Positions 45,541 to 57,850 of a stretch of 64,000 nucleotides of DNA are shown here, one piece after another (positions within the stretch are counted from its first letter, which is position 1; the number at the start of each line of letters is the position of its first letter). The DNA is from Lithospermum erythrorhizon. Lineage: Eukaryota > Streptophyta > Magnoliopsida > Boraginales > Boraginaceae. A model generated the notes under the pieces. It searched no databases. It saw nothing but the letters and a program-made list of their open reading frames with translations, and was not told the origin of the DNA. The stretch spans positions 1 to 64,000 of the forward strand of contig JADFUC010000638.1 of NCBI GenBank assembly GCA_019722365.1, in the 5' to 3' direction. The position numbers and the translations under genes were made by a program.

Positions 45541-46308
45541 TCAACTCTGTGTAAACCTCTTTTGGCAACTCATGATAGTACGTAGTTGCGAGTTGGGATA
45601 ATCGATCCGTCTCCTCATTATGTGCTCTTTGGGACATGCTAAAAAAAAGTTTGTTTCATGATATTTAATTAGAGTTTCGTTCTTCACCCCACATTCTCCC
45701 TTTATTTGGTCAATAATCAGCTTCAAATCGCCTCTTAGTAAGACCCGCTGATCCCCCAGAGATTTGACCAACATCAGGCCTGCTATCATCGCCTCATATT
45801 CTCCTTCATTGTTGGTCGCTTCAAATGAGAACTTCAGAGCATATTCCATGGTCATTTGATCAGCTCCTTAGATCAGAATTCCCGCTCCAGAGCCTTTACT
45901 GTTTCTGGCTCCATCAACATATACTACCCACTCTGGTATCTTTGCAGGTTCTGGGAGCTCTATAGCTCTACCAACTTGCAGTGATTGGGGTGTTGTACAT
46001 TCAATGAAGAAATCAACCAATGCATGTGCCTTAACGTTTGTCCTAGGTGCATAAGTGATGTCAGATTCACTCAGTTCAATGGCCCATGTAATCATTCGCC
46101 CAAACAATGTAAGGATTGTGAAGATTCGCTTCAGCAGTTGGTCTGTGACAACCTTTATTGGGTGAGACTCGAAATGGGCTTTTAACTTGTGAGATGAGAT
46201 CACTAGAGCAAATGAAAACTTATCAATTATAGGATAATTTTCTTGTGAGCCATGTAGCACCAGCACACTACTTACTATCCGTTCTGCTATGGCTAGGTAC
46301 AACTCCAA
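45541..46308 (-). pseudogene. Tandem RNase H modules (RT-linked RNase H and second RNase H)
   Basis: The - strand ORF from 46308 begins in the RT-linked RNase H (LYLAIAERIVSSVLV, LKAHFESHPIKVVTDQ, WAIELSESDITY). It then runs into a second RNase H starting VVYVDGARNSKGSGAGILI. That domain continues after a stop in the next ORF (MEYALKFSFEATNNEGEYEA, LLRGDLKLIIDQIKGECG), with the Asp and Glu residues of RNase H visible. Two RNase H modules mark Tat-type elements. Confidence 0.88.
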
Positions 46309-46638
46309 TTCTTTCCCTTATTCTGGGCGAAAGAGTATATGTGGTGACCCCAAATACTGATTTAAGTCATCAAAAGCTTTGTTGCACTCATAATCCCAAT
46401 GAAATTTGTTTGTAGATGCATTTCTTAAATTCTTGAAGAAAGGGAGGTTTCTTTCTCCAGATTTGGAGATGAAGCGACTTAACGCTTCCAAACATCAAGT
46501 TAACTTCTGGATGTCTTTATAACTATTTGGGGGATTCATCTCTAATAGAGCCTTGATTTTATCCGGGTTAGGCTCAATCCCCCTTTCATTGATCATATAT
46601 GCCAAGAATTTGCCTGATGTTAGCCCGAACGAACACTT

Positions 46639-47343
46639 TTATGGGTTGAGTTTCAACTTGCTTTCCCTCAACCGCGTGAATGTTTTCCCGAGGTTTTCTA
46701 AGTGTTTGCCTCTAACTTTTCTCTTGACCAACATATCATCCACATAGATCTCGATGTTTCGTCCAATCTGTGGTTCAAAAATGGTTTTGACCATCGGTTG
46801 ATATGTGGCCCCTGCATTCTTCAACCCGAATGACATAACTCTCCAACAATACATGCCATACTCGGTGATGAATGCCGTCTTCTCCTCATCTTCGGGTAAC
46901 ATCCAAATTTGATGGTATCCTCTAGAAGCATCCATGAAATCAAAGACCTCATGCCCCACACTACCATCGATCAACCATCCCAAGCATGGTAGCGGGTAGA
47001 AGTCTTTTTGGACTTGCCTTGTTAAGATTTGTGAAATCTGTACACATTCGCTATTTTTTATTTGGCTTCTTAACTAGCACTATATTTGCAATCCAACTTG
47101 GGAATTGTAATTCACGGATGCCCTCTACTTTCACAGGCTGGCGACTTCCTCTCTTATCGCCACATTTTTCTCCTCACTGAATGTTCTCTTCCGCTGTTTG
47201 GCTGGAACGAACAGTGGGTCAACATGTAATAGGTGAAGGGCTAGCGCAAGATCGACCCTTGGCATGTCTTCAGTTCCCCATGCAAATACATCCGCGAATT
47301 TCCTGATTAGCTCTATCAATTGGGATGTATACTGGTTGTCCAA
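46639..47343 (-). pseudogene. Gypsy reverse transcriptase
   Basis: The - strand ORF 47343-47131 gives the start of RT (KFADVFAWGTEDMPRVDLAL, LHVDPLFVPAKQRKRTFSEE). The ORF 46983-46639 gives FDFMDASRGYHQIWM, EDEEKTAFITEYGMYCWRVM, PFGLKNAGATYQ-like and the catalytic YVDDMLV. The gap between 47131 and 46983 is frameshifted but still RT-like. Confidence 0.92.
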
Positions 47344-47733
47344 GTTTGTCCCTACTCAGAAAGTCTTTTTTGGCCCTTCACTGGTAAAGGGGACACATTT
47401 CGCTTCTTCATATGGTGTTGCCCTTTTCAAAGTTTCCTTTACCTTTGGGGAATTATCCTGCTCAACCTTTGTCATGGTGTTGACTTCGCCCTTATTCTTT
47501 CGTTTGAGCCTCAACTCCTGATTCGCAGCACCCGGGTTGACTGGGGGGACGGATGCTGATAGCATACGGGAGCTCATTTCTAATCGCCACTAATCTTGCC
47601 TACACCCCCTATTGTTGTGAATTTTAGTTTAAGGTGGACCGGGGATACTATGACCTTTATCGCTGTCAAAATCGGTCTCCCTATCATCCCGTTGTAGGAC
47701 GAATCAGGGATATCCACCACAGTGAACTACGCC

Positions 47734-48177
47734 CTAAAGGTTGTACTCGTCAACCCTGTGCCCATTGTCACGTAGAATGTTGCCACTCCTAGAGGGTACA
47801 TGGAGTGGCCTGTGAACCCGGTCAGCGGAGTGCGCATTGGCTCTAATGATACTCCTTGGCATGTGAAGCTTATCAAAGGTGCTTAGATAAAGGATATCTA
47901 CTGAACTTCCCGTATCCACCAACATCCGTTCAATAGTGAAGTGAGCAATCTTAGGCGCAATCACAAGGGCATCGTCATGAGGCATCTCCAAGCCTTGACA
48001 ATCCGGATATGTGAATGTTATCACATTAGTATTACACTGCGTGTTAACTATGGCATATACTTCTCTTGGGGCATATTTCTTTCTAGAGATCCTGGAATCG
48101 CCTCCTCCATATATTCCCGCTACAATAGTTGCAATATGGCCTGTGACTAGTGAGTTTTCCTCCCTTTCTTCCTCCAC
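47734..48177 (-). pseudogene. Gypsy aspartic protease region
   Basis: The - strand ORF contains MLVDTGSSVDILYLSTFDKL, with the DTG active site of retropepsins. Upstream is a GGGDSRISRKKYAPREVY segment typical of the gag-protease linker in plant Gypsy elements. The end after HMPRSII is shifted in frame. The - strand piece 47577-47356 downstream is a Lys-rich linker to RT. Confidence 0.88.
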
Positions 48178-48299
48178 CCTTTTATCCGTCCGTGGGAGAT
48201 ATGGACTTTTGGGTCGCCTGTAAGGGTCGTGGCCGGCTGGGCTTAGCTTTCGCCCTTGTGGGGGATAGCGGGGTGGACTATTACCGCGCCCCTGGGGTC

Positions 48300-49629
48300 G
48301 TTCTTCATGCCCCCTACCTCTTGTGAACTCCTTCAGGTATCCTCGCTGTATTAACTTTTCAATCTCTATTTTCAGAAGCCTTCACTCATTGTGTCATGTC
48401 CATGCATTTGTGCATATACTTTTGCCACAGAAACTCTTAGAGGCGTCGCGCCTGAAGATTCATATGGGGTGGTTTCTTGGTTACATCGAATCATTTGCCT
48501 TTGAGGAAAAAAGCCTTGGTAAGGCCATCACGCGAGTTGTCCTCTATCGCGCAGTATCCTCTCCCACACATGCGGTTTCCTTGGGGAGATATTCCTTTCT
48601 TTCCTCAAAACCGTTTCCCTTAGATCGGAGGGTTGCTCAACACTTGTCTTGAGTTCTTCTAACTAAATATGTGTAGTTACCGCAACCGTCAATTCGTCCT
48701 TAGATAAGGGTGTTTGTATCAACAAAGCCTTCTTCAGCTTTCCCATAGCGCAAGCCCTTAAAGAGCGCCATATATGCAACCTTATCATCGACCATAGGAA
48801 TATTCAACAACAGGTTGTTGTAACGAATGTGGTAGTTCCTTAGAGATACATTTTTGCCTTGCTGTATGTCCATGAGGATCCGCTCGTCTTACCTCTTCTG
48901 GACGGTTGTTCCAAATTTGGCGACAAAGGCATCTGCAATCTGTTGTTATGTGTCTTTTGTCTTCAATGGCAAAGCCATGTACCAATATCTCGCCCTTCCA
49001 GTAAGGCTGTTGGGGAAGGCCTTTGTGTATACATCTGGGTTATTCGACGTGATAGTCATATACGTGATGTAACCCTATAGATGCTTTATTGGATCGGCCG
49101 TTCCATCATATAATTCTAACTGTGGTAACTAGAACCCTGACAGTAGCTGAAAAACGTCCAACCAATCCGAAAATGACATTTTAGTCATTCGGGTGACACT
49201 GGCGGGAAACGCAGTCACCATAAGCTTCTTGAAATCATTTAACTCTTGTTGCATATATGCCACAATAGGATCACTGTGAACCGCTGGCATTTATGAATTC
49301 ACCCCTCGTCATGGGGCTGGTGCAACAAATTTTGGGTTCCTATCCTCCGTATCGCTATAAGACTCACCGTTGTCCGTATAGTAGGATTGTCCTCGTAGGC
49401 TGAAGTGCCGGGCGCCATAGATCTGGGCATAATGTTGCGCCACCCTTTCTGCCTCCCATGCCATCCGTTCTTGATGTAACCGATATTGCATGATTGCCTC
49501 ATTGTCATCAGCAATGTTACGCCATCCCCTGGTAGGGGGAAGCATGGAAGTAAATAAAGCGCATATTGTTGGCCATTCTCTAGACATGTGTTGATTGTTA
49601 TCCATATTTTCCGATGAATCGATCCTCAC
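48300..49629 (-). pseudogene. Gypsy gag, broken
   Basis: The first ORF starts 14 bases inside the leader at 49629 (MRIDSSENMDNNQHMSREWP) and ends at 49309. Later - strand pieces (48985-48785 and around 48650-48350) read as gag with many stops. It follows the primer-binding site directly, as gag should. Confidence 0.6.
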
Positions 49630-49641
49630 AGACGGCGCTAC
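49622..49641 (-). other. Primer-binding site of the Gypsy element
   Basis: The - strand reads GTAGCGCCGTCTGTGAGGAT directly after the 5' LTR end. It resembles the GGCGCCGTCTGTGGGGA site seen after the LTR in many plant Gypsy elements. I do not assign the tRNA. Confidence 0.6.
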
Positions 49642-50126
49642 TAATGTATTCGTATTTTCTCTAAGATGTGTGCAAATACATCCAGAACTAGGACTACTCG
49701 CTATGTACGTTTGGCAAGTGGATATCTTGCATCCTCACAGAGCGACTGGTCTAACCCGGCCAAGTACGGCCGAATAATGTCAGTCAATTGCTGTGCGGGA
49801 TTTGGCTTCTAAGGGTGTGAATCGAGGAGGTGGTATCCGTCAGACAAAGCGTGGTCGGCTAGCGACCACAAACACTCCGCCGAAGCCGCATTAGCTAGCT
49901 GGCCAGATGAGCGAATAAGTACAAATATCATTACCTCTTTTATGGCGGCGAAGAGGTATATATATAGTATGCAGGTAGGACAAGATTAGGAAGGAAACGA
50001 GTACTGCCACACGTGCTCTCTTCATTCGTATAGAATATCTTAAAAGGCTTTTCCTCACCTGACTACGTACAATAAGGTGCTTACGAAGACAAAGCGGTCC
50101 AATGATTTCAAATCAGCCACGCTCTG
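49642..50126 (-). repeat. 5' LTR of the Tat-type Gypsy element
   Basis: It matches the 3' LTR at 40388-40880 over the blocks TCTAAGATGTGTGCAAATAC, AACTAGGACTACTCG, TGGCGGCGAAGAGGTATATATATAG-like and TTTTCCTCACCT. The inner end is TAATGT on the + strand where the other LTR has TGATGT. The outer end has diverged; 50126 is a best guess, with GATAC following (compare GATAT at the other side). A TATA-like TATATATAG is present in both. Confidence 0.7.
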
Positions 50127-51140
50127 GATACCTAATAATTATATCATTCACCATTTGTAACTCACCTTACAATGGGCGGTTGGAAAAGAGATTAAACATG
50201 TCAAAAAAATTTATAGTGTAACGGGGTCGTTGAATAATTTAAAAGTCGATGTCGATTAAATCGGGGAATTTTTTTCAACCGCTGAATTGGGGCGAGCACA
50301 CGCTGCTGGACACGCCATACTAGCTGCGTTGTCGGGCGCGGTTCCCGGACGCGAGCGCGAGAGTGTATGGTAGAGCAATGCTAGGGGCTTACGTGGTTGC
50401 TTTGGATTACTTGCCTGCCGATTTTCTCATTTTTATCCTAATTTTCTATTTTATCAATTATTTTGATATCAAATTATCAGTTTTTTTAAATTTTTTTTAC
50501 CAAAATTCATCATTTTTTTTTCTCTATAAATAGAGACCACTTTCATTCAATTTGGACATAAAAAATTTTTTCAATATAATTATTATATTATCTTTTACTA
50601 AACTCTTGTTTTTAGTGAAATGGATCCTAATAATAATGATTCCAATCAAAAAGTCGATAATTCACTCTTTTAGCTATCAAAATCCCAAGAATTATCAATT
50701 TGATAATCAATTTAATAATGATTCCAATAATCAAAAGTCGCCTAATTATCTTTTTGACTATTTGTAACTTTTCTTTGCTTTAATAGCTTATTATTTTCAA
50801 TTCTTGTGTTTCTTTTATTTTATAAAAATTAATTAAAAATATGAGATTAAAATTATTTAAATAAATATTTATATAATTTTTGTTTTAAAAAATCAAAAAT
50901 AATTTATTTATTATAGCAATTATTCTTTATTTAATTATAGATGATAATTTTTATAATTATTTATTCATAAAAATATAAAATATAAGTAAATGTTAATATT
51001 GGGATAAAATGCAAGAAAGGCCAATTACTGAACAACCACCATCAGAAGGTAAAATCGGAGGGCCAATTATTACAAGAGTAGTAAGACGACAAAGTGAGGC
51101 CGAAATTCAAAAGAGGCTTGAAAGTTGTTAAGATTGTAGA
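50127..51140 (+). pseudogene. Possible PIF/Harbinger-associated ORF remnant
   Basis: A promoter-like TCTCTATAAATAGAGACC (50520) is followed by ATG at 50621, giving MDPNNNDSNQKVDNSLF then a stop. A shift by one frame gives SYQNPKNYQFDNQFNNDS and QKSPNYLFDYL, ending at 50767. Asn/Gln-rich starts of this kind behind such a promoter are common in Harbinger-type accessory ORFs of plants. No transposase was seen. The segment 50215-50400 before it is unusually GC-rich. The assignment is tentative. Confidence 0.35.
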
Positions 51141-51898
51141 TACTTTACAAAATTAATGACTCGTCAATAGGTCACTATATTGAATTGTAGAAAAGACTTA
51201 TTGATGATCTATTAACTCATGTGTACTTTAATTCATGATTGGTACTGTAGTGTCCGTCAAATGACGGGCAACAAAATAATACATCTAAAGGTGGACCTAA
51301 CTATATAATGTCGGTAATATTTTTAATCTCAATCTGATTGCTTTTCTTCATATAGTAAATGTTTGCTTAGAAATAAGTGGTTTCCAACTATTTGCTTAGG
51401 AAAATCAAAGATATTTTAATTCATGTATTTTAACTATTTTATCAGATACGAAGAAACCTGCTGGCATGATGATTAATCGAATTCAATAAATTTAATAAAA
51501 TGGCAGTTTGTTAATAAAGTCAAAATAAAACTATCAATATTAAAACGACAGAGTTTGTTTCTTGAATGATGTAATCTAGCTTGCAGTAAAATTCGGTATA
51601 AAATTTACTCCATACCACGCTTAAGTCGCTTTATACTAACTAATAATAATAATAATTATATACAACATCTCGTAGGTACTGTAGTATTTATTTTATGGAT
51701 TACTTAAAAAATTGGATAAGTTGTTGGACTTAACATAAATGTTAATGTTAAAAGATAGCCAAGAACTCTTGATCAATCCCATCTATCAAATATTAAAAAC
51801 ACATCCTTCAAATCTATCACAATCAAAAGAGGGGGTTGATGCTCTAAGATTTAGACGCGTCATGTGCTCAGATTTTGAGGTGAAAGAAGAAGCTAGCT

Positions 51899-51910
51899 AG
51901 CTATATATAC
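51899..51910 (+). promoter_or_regulatory. Orphan TATA-box-like promoter
   Basis: AGCTATATATACAC is followed by a leader-like stretch with CATCAAACCATCTCATCAA and a GAAGGGAAAAAAAAG/GTGTGT junction that could be a 5' UTR splice donor near 51991. No coding exon was found downstream on this strand, so it may be the front of a lost gene or chance. Confidence 0.25.
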
Positions 51911-52099
51911 ACAGAGGCCCCCAGGCTTTACATCAAACCATCTCATCAATCTGCATGCAATTTCAGAGACTAGAAAAGAAGGGAAAAAAAAGGTGTGTAT
52001 TGCTCAACCTCCCTTTCTGCCTATATCTTTTCAAGTTGACATTTGATAATAAGCTAACAGTAACTACTACTATATGACAAAAACTCATCTAATCATCTT

Positions 52100-54900
52100 T
52101 TTTAGTCCCATACCCCATGCATAAGTTGGATATATACGGTTCGAACAATTTTCCAACTACCCGGATTGGGATTGTAGATCTGATCTCTGTATTCGCATAA
52201 CTCAAAGTCGAACTCCATTATAAGATCTGGTTCAATTTTGAATATGGATATGATTTTATATTCAATATTGGTGAATGTATTTGTATTGATCTGTCGATTA
52301 ATATTCAATGGCAGGGTGTGTATGGTCTCTTTAATAGGCCCACTTTTGCACAGGCCCTTACACATTACTAGCGGTCCCACTTTTTTAGTAAAAAATTAAA
52401 ATTAAAATTCAAGGTCATAATTTAAAATTACAAAAATTAACCCAAATTGAAAAAATCTACTGTACTTCTATTACTTTAGCTATAAGGAAAATTCAATTTA
52501 TTATTCTTCATTATATGTCTACATCTATTTGTTTTTCAACAATCATCTCAATTAAATTATCTTCATTACCCCTTCGTCTCAAAAATAACAATCATTTGTA
52601 AAAAAAAAATTATTTTTTCACATTAAAGTGATCGGTCAGATTTTTTAATATATTTTTTACAATCACAATGTAGCTTTTTCACATTTTTAATGTAGCTTTT
52701 TACAATCCTAATGAATTTTCACTATTCCTTAATAAAATAGTCAAGAGCTTTTCATCTAACCAATCATTTATTTCTTTTAAACTAAGCGAAAAGGATTTAT
52801 TAGTTTTTACAGTTCATGTATTTTCAAACTAATAAGAATCATAAACATATATAAACAAGAACAAGCATTGAATTATTTTATTAGTTATTTACTTTATATT
52901 GGTATAATGAAATCAATCAAATATTTTATTCGAAATTTTATTTTTATAAAAGAATTTGATTTTTAAAATTAAATTATTTTCAATAAAAAATTTATAAAAC
53001 GAAATTATATTTCTAAAATATGAAAAAGTACTGCATATTATTAAATTTTATATTTTATGAATACTAACAATAATGCATCTATTTGTTTCTTATTAGGAGG
53101 AACAATTAATTAGAGGTGTTTAATATTTGAAAAAAACTTTTAGCGAATGTTATGAACAGTATATTGAATGAACTGATTATGATATTTATATATGGTTACT
53201 TATTTTTATTGTCATTACAATAAAAAATACTATTAAAATATTTAATAAAAGAGGCTTCATTTTCAGATCGCTTATTACTACCTCGATATCTATGAGATAA
53301 CCCTAATATTCCCTCCGTATTCGAGTATTTAAATTCAAGTATTATATCGGGATTCTTATTCGATATTCTCCGTCCATATTCGAGAATCTCTGTCGATTTG
53401 TTGCCCGCTGCTTCGATTTTTGATATTATGTTCGTATTCAGTATTTTATCTTCTAATTTCGAATTGTTGGTAATCATTATTATACATTTAAATTGTTGAT
53501 GTAACTGAGAATAATTAAATTTTTGCGAATGTATCCAGCCTTGGTGATGTGGCTCCATTTATGTCATACATTTAAAATTGTTGTTAATTGACAATAATTA
53601 ATTTATGTTATTATCTGAATTGAACAGTGAACCGGATAACGAATAACGAACAAAGAATGGAACAACGAATCCGGATAACGAATTGAATAATGAATAAATT
53701 CTATAATTTTTCTTCATCATTCGAATCCAAAACCCAACACTAATACCGGGACAAATTCGAATCCCAAACTGAATAAGAATAACAAGCCCAATACAAATAA
53801 CGAACTGAATACGAAAGCCGAATCCAAATCGAATATTCGTATTCGGAAAAAACTTAACGAATATCGAATACGATTGTGTATATTGACATAATACGTAGCC
53901 GATTTCTTAAATATTCGATAATGCTTTTTACGCTTAATCTCGAATCATTTAAAATCAGATAAAAAACTTACACTTCTTCGAATTTTTTAATTAATATTTT
54001 ATTCTTTGAATAATACTTGATAACGAATAACTTTGATCTTTAAATATAAGATGACAAATTATTATAAAATACGATGATAAATATTTTTTAAAGATCAGCT
54101 TAGTATCACTTTTATAAAGACGATCGGTTACTTTTGTGGATATTCTTTGTTTTGTTTTCTAGTACATATTTTTAAGTATAATTTTATTAGTAATATTACC
54201 TAAATTATTAATATATTATTATTAATACACATTCAACAAAAAATAATAAATTTTTATAAACTTAAATAATATATGTCAATGGACATGTAATATATTTTTA
54301 GTAAAATATTAGTATATAATAATATTAACATCCAAAATTATATTATTCGAATAATAATTCATCAAATACAATTATACTGAATAATGTATTAAATTAGTTT
54401 CAAAGGATTTAAAACATTCAATTTAAACAATGCCATCTCTTTTCCTCCAATCCAAGATTTTTTTACATTTAATATTAATCATATTAAATACGTTTCTAGA
54501 CATCTCGACATTTCATCAACTAACTTAAATACGTTATATATAATGATAATATTAATGGAAAGCCGATTTGGTATTCCATTCAGATGTTTTAATGTATGAT
54601 TTTGTTACCACATAAAGTTGGAAGAGAATCAAAAATTTTGATATGCCACCTACCATGTCAAATGTGATATTCAAAGGCTTCAATTTCGTACATGGAGCCG
54701 GTGTTGGGTTTTACGATTAAAATAACAACTATAAATAAACCGAAACCAGGATTCCATGAATAATATAAAAGCAATAATGTACGAGCGTAATTCTTCGTGG
54801 ATTTCAGTAGCTGAATATATTGTAGAGTAGTCTCGAACAATCAAACGCAGGCTGTCTCTAAGCACTGGGCCACACCAACGCATGAACAAAACCCTCCTCG
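52100..54900. other. AT-rich spacer with ATTCG/CGAAT-rich block
   Basis: No gene was recognised. The part 53270-53900 is rich in ATTCG and GATATTC on its left half and in CGAAT and GAATA on its right half. ORFs on the - strand (52102-52380, 53196-53558, 54680-54913) have no known domains. Confidence 0.5.
53270..53900. repeat. ATTCG-rich imperfect inverted region
   Basis: The left half (53270-53460) repeats forms such as TATTCGATATTCTCCGT and TATTCGAG. The right half (53625-53900) repeats CGAATAACGAA, CGAATCC and CGAATATCGAATACG. The halves are roughly complementary, so a long weak hairpin is possible. Such blocks occur in non-autonomous plant elements, but I cannot name a family. Confidence 0.4.
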
Positions 54901-54959
54901 TAAGTTTTTGCATTGTGAGCTCTTAAAATATTAAACTGCCTTTAAATTCAATCGTTGTC

Positions 54960-57850
54960 TTATAATCATTTATGACATAAAGGAAAAACTATCTCCTACT
55001 TAGACCAAGACCACTAAAAATGTCATTAATATGCTACTATACATGCGCTATCATGCTTACTTTGAGGTAGTGGTTAGCAAGAGATCTATATTACCATCGG
55101 CCGAAACCTTACATATTCCCATTATCTCCTGTCGGTTATCTCCGAATGATGATACTTTCTCGAGTACATGATTGGATCTCTCGATGCGATCTTGCCTTTA
55201 GCTTCGAGTTATTGCTCTAGTTGCCACAATATAATTCCACTGGACCTTCACTAGGTACTACTCTAAGTTCGGCTTCACGAATTCTTGATCCAAATGCCTT
55301 CCTTCAGCCTTCAAGTTCCACATTGTTTGTCAACCTAAAGGCCTTACTTGCTAATCGTTATACCAAGCATTAATCGCACCACCTGCTCAAAGTGATAACT
55401 ACCGAGATCGACTATTGGAAACCCGCACGGTGTACCCTCATCAATAACTCATTATCCTCACTGTGATAATAAGGAACATATCTTAAGTCCTTTCAGTACT
55501 TAAGTACGACCTTCACTTTAGTCTAGAGATTTTCACCAGACATGATCGTAATCTAAGTTTGGTACACTCAGAAAGCGCATTTATACGCCCCGAACGCCAC
55601 TGTCCTTTCCTCTCTTCACCTCATTCAGGGACAATCGGAGAGGCCGAGAGTAACGCCATGTCTCATGGGAGGTTTCCTTTCTCGTACCCCATGTATTTTA
55701 ATTCAAGAATATATCGAGCTTCTCCTAAGTCTTTCATGTGGTAAAACACTTACATGCCCATGACTGAAATCTGTGAGCAGGCTTGTTTCCTCATGATCAA
55801 GATGTCATTCATAATGTGACTATAAATGCGAAGTGTCAAGCCCTTAATTAACCTTCTTGTATACATAAGAATCTTATTCTTTCTTAATGAAACTAAACTC
55901 TTTTATCGACTCATTAAAACGAAGATTCCAACTGGATGCATGCTTAAGTCCATAATGGATCTTTAGTCAGATACCATCATCCCTTTAGACACGCAAAGCC
56001 CGAGTTGAAGTCATGTACATTATCCTATTCTAGATTCCCGTTGAGGAATGCTATCTTTACATCCATTTGCCAGATCTCGTAATCATAATAGGCAACGATG
56101 GCTCAGATAATCCGAATGGATTTAATCTTCACAACTGAGGAGAAGGTTTCATCATAATTAATTCCTTGAATTTGTTTGAAACCTTTGGCTATAAGTCTAG
56201 CCTTATAAACATGGACATTTCCATATTTATCTAGTTTGTGTTTAAAAACCCATTTGCACTCGATAGGCCTAGCACCTTCGGGTAGATCCATCAATGTCCA
56301 AACATCATTTTGGTATATTGAATCTATCTCGGATTTCATGGCTACAAGCCATTCATCAGCTTCTGGTTCTTTCATGGCTTCTTCATATCAAGAATGCTCG
56401 CCTACCACCAGAAAGCTTCTCCATACTCATCTAATCGGGCTCCTCGACTCTGCTCAACTGGATCTCTAAGTAGTGTGATTCTCAGTTGGATCGATCATGG
56501 TTTCGCATGGATCAAGTTGAACTTCCTCTATATAAGAGCGCCTCACCTCCTGAGGTGAATCAAATAATGCCTCAACGTTGAGCCTCACAACTTAACAACT
56601 TCAAGATTCTTAGTTCTTCTATATCTCTTGGCCAAGTATTCCTTCTAAAGAAAAACGTCATTTGGTGTAATGAAAATCTTATTCTCATGCTTGAGGTACA
56701 AATAATACCGTGGTTTTCCTGCATAACCAATGAATAAATATTTCTCGATTGGGTCCAAGCTTTGTCCGTGGTTAATTTCTTTACAAGCTTCACTACCCCA
56801 AATCTTCATATGACCAATCTTGGACGGGTTCCCAACCACATCTCATACGTGGGTCTTAGCAATGATTTGACCGACATTTATTTAGTATGCCGCGATGGCG
56901 CTTTGTAACGCATATCCCCAAAAAAAATGACGGGCGCTCGGACGTGCTCATCACGGGTCGTAATTATATTCAATAAAGTTCGATTTCTCCTTTCTGACAC
57001 CATTACGCTGAGGTGTTCCACAGGAGCGAAATGCGATATAATACGTTTTATTGATTTGGTTCTCGACTTCCATACGAAACTCTTTAAACTTTTCAAGGCT
57101 TCACTTTTATGCTTGTTAGATATATGTAACTATATCTCTTGTAGTCACCCGATAAAAGTGATGTAGTATAGTAAGATCCTCTGGCGGGGCTTATTACATT
57201 TGGTCCCATACATCAATATGTATGATCTTCGATAAATATGTTGCCTATTCATCTACCGATTGAAAGGTGATTTGGTCATCTTGCCTAGCAAACATGATTC
57301 ACATTGATCATATGGTTCAAAATCAAATGATGTCAAAATTCCATCAGGATGTAATTTCTTAATGTATTTATCACTTATATGACCAAGTTTGCAATGCCAT
57401 AGATAGGAAAGATTCAAGTCATTTGACTTGCTTCTTTTATTATTTATGTTGTAGGTCTCAAATGATGTCAAAATTCCATCATCATGTAATTTCTTAATGT
57501 GTTTATCTCTTATCTGACCAAGTCTGCAATGCCACAGATAGGAAGGATTCAAGTAATTTGACTTGCTTCTTTTATTGTTTATGTTGTATCTAATACATAG
57601 AGACCATTCTGACGAGATATCGTAAAAAAAACTATACTATTTCGAGTAATGAAACATCCACTTTCATTAATTGAAAAGTAATAGCCATCATTTTCGGTTG
57701 TGGCGAAATGATGTTTACGCTCAAAGCAGTGCGTTAGCATGGAGCATTGTTTTAGTTTAATTACCATTTCTGTTTGCAAACTTAAACAAAGCTGATCTTG
57801 ACAATGGCATGACTTTTTCATACCAGCAGAATTTATCTTGTCTCGTCTTG
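54960..57850 (-). pseudogene. Decayed Ty1/Copia polyprotein
   Basis: - strand order: end of the gag/protease part with NDGYYFSINESGCFITRNSI (57821-57579); pre-integrase segment, duplicated (57552-57253); integrase core pieces with SERRNRTLL (57096-56878); integrase end (56839-56645: MKIWGSEACKEINHGQSLDP, KYLFIGYAGKPRYY); RT start (56375-56103: ARPIECKWVFKHKLDKYGNV, ARLIAKGFKQIQGINYDETF); and further RT (about 56090-56020: WQMDVKIAFLNGNLE). RNase H traces fade out toward 55000. Many stops separate the parts. It is a different family from the 6745-11815 element, though the domains are alignable. Confidence 0.82.
57324..57593 (-). repeat. In-frame 135-bp tandem duplication of the pre-integrase segment
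   Basis: Copies at 57324-57458 and 57459-57593 share CAAATGATGTCAAAATTCCA, GTAATTTCTTAATGT and TTTGACTTGCTTCTTTTATT. The shift of 135 bases is 45 codons, so both copies are read in one open frame: SYLWHCRLGQIRDKHIKKLH and SYLWHCKLGHISDKYIKKLH. Confidence 0.88.

Larger units (their letters stand above)
40388..50126 (-). mobile_element. Tat-lineage Ty3/Gypsy retrotransposon, frame-broken
   Basis: The element is nearly complete on the - strand. The order is 5' LTR (about 50126-49642), primer-binding site, gag, protease, RT, RT-linked RNase H, a second RNase H, integrase, opposite-strand ORF region, polypurine tract and 3' LTR (40880-40388). The second RNase H after the first, and the extra 3' region with opposite-strand coding potential, are marks of the Tat lineage (Grande/Retand/Ogre-like). 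Each domain is recognisable but split by stops or frameshifts, so this copy is not autonomous. The 5' LTR outer end is uncertain. Confidence 0.85.

Noticed and set aside
54680..54913. 77-codon - strand ORF that looked like a host gene fragment
   Set aside because: No match to a family I know; two overlapping frames are equally open.
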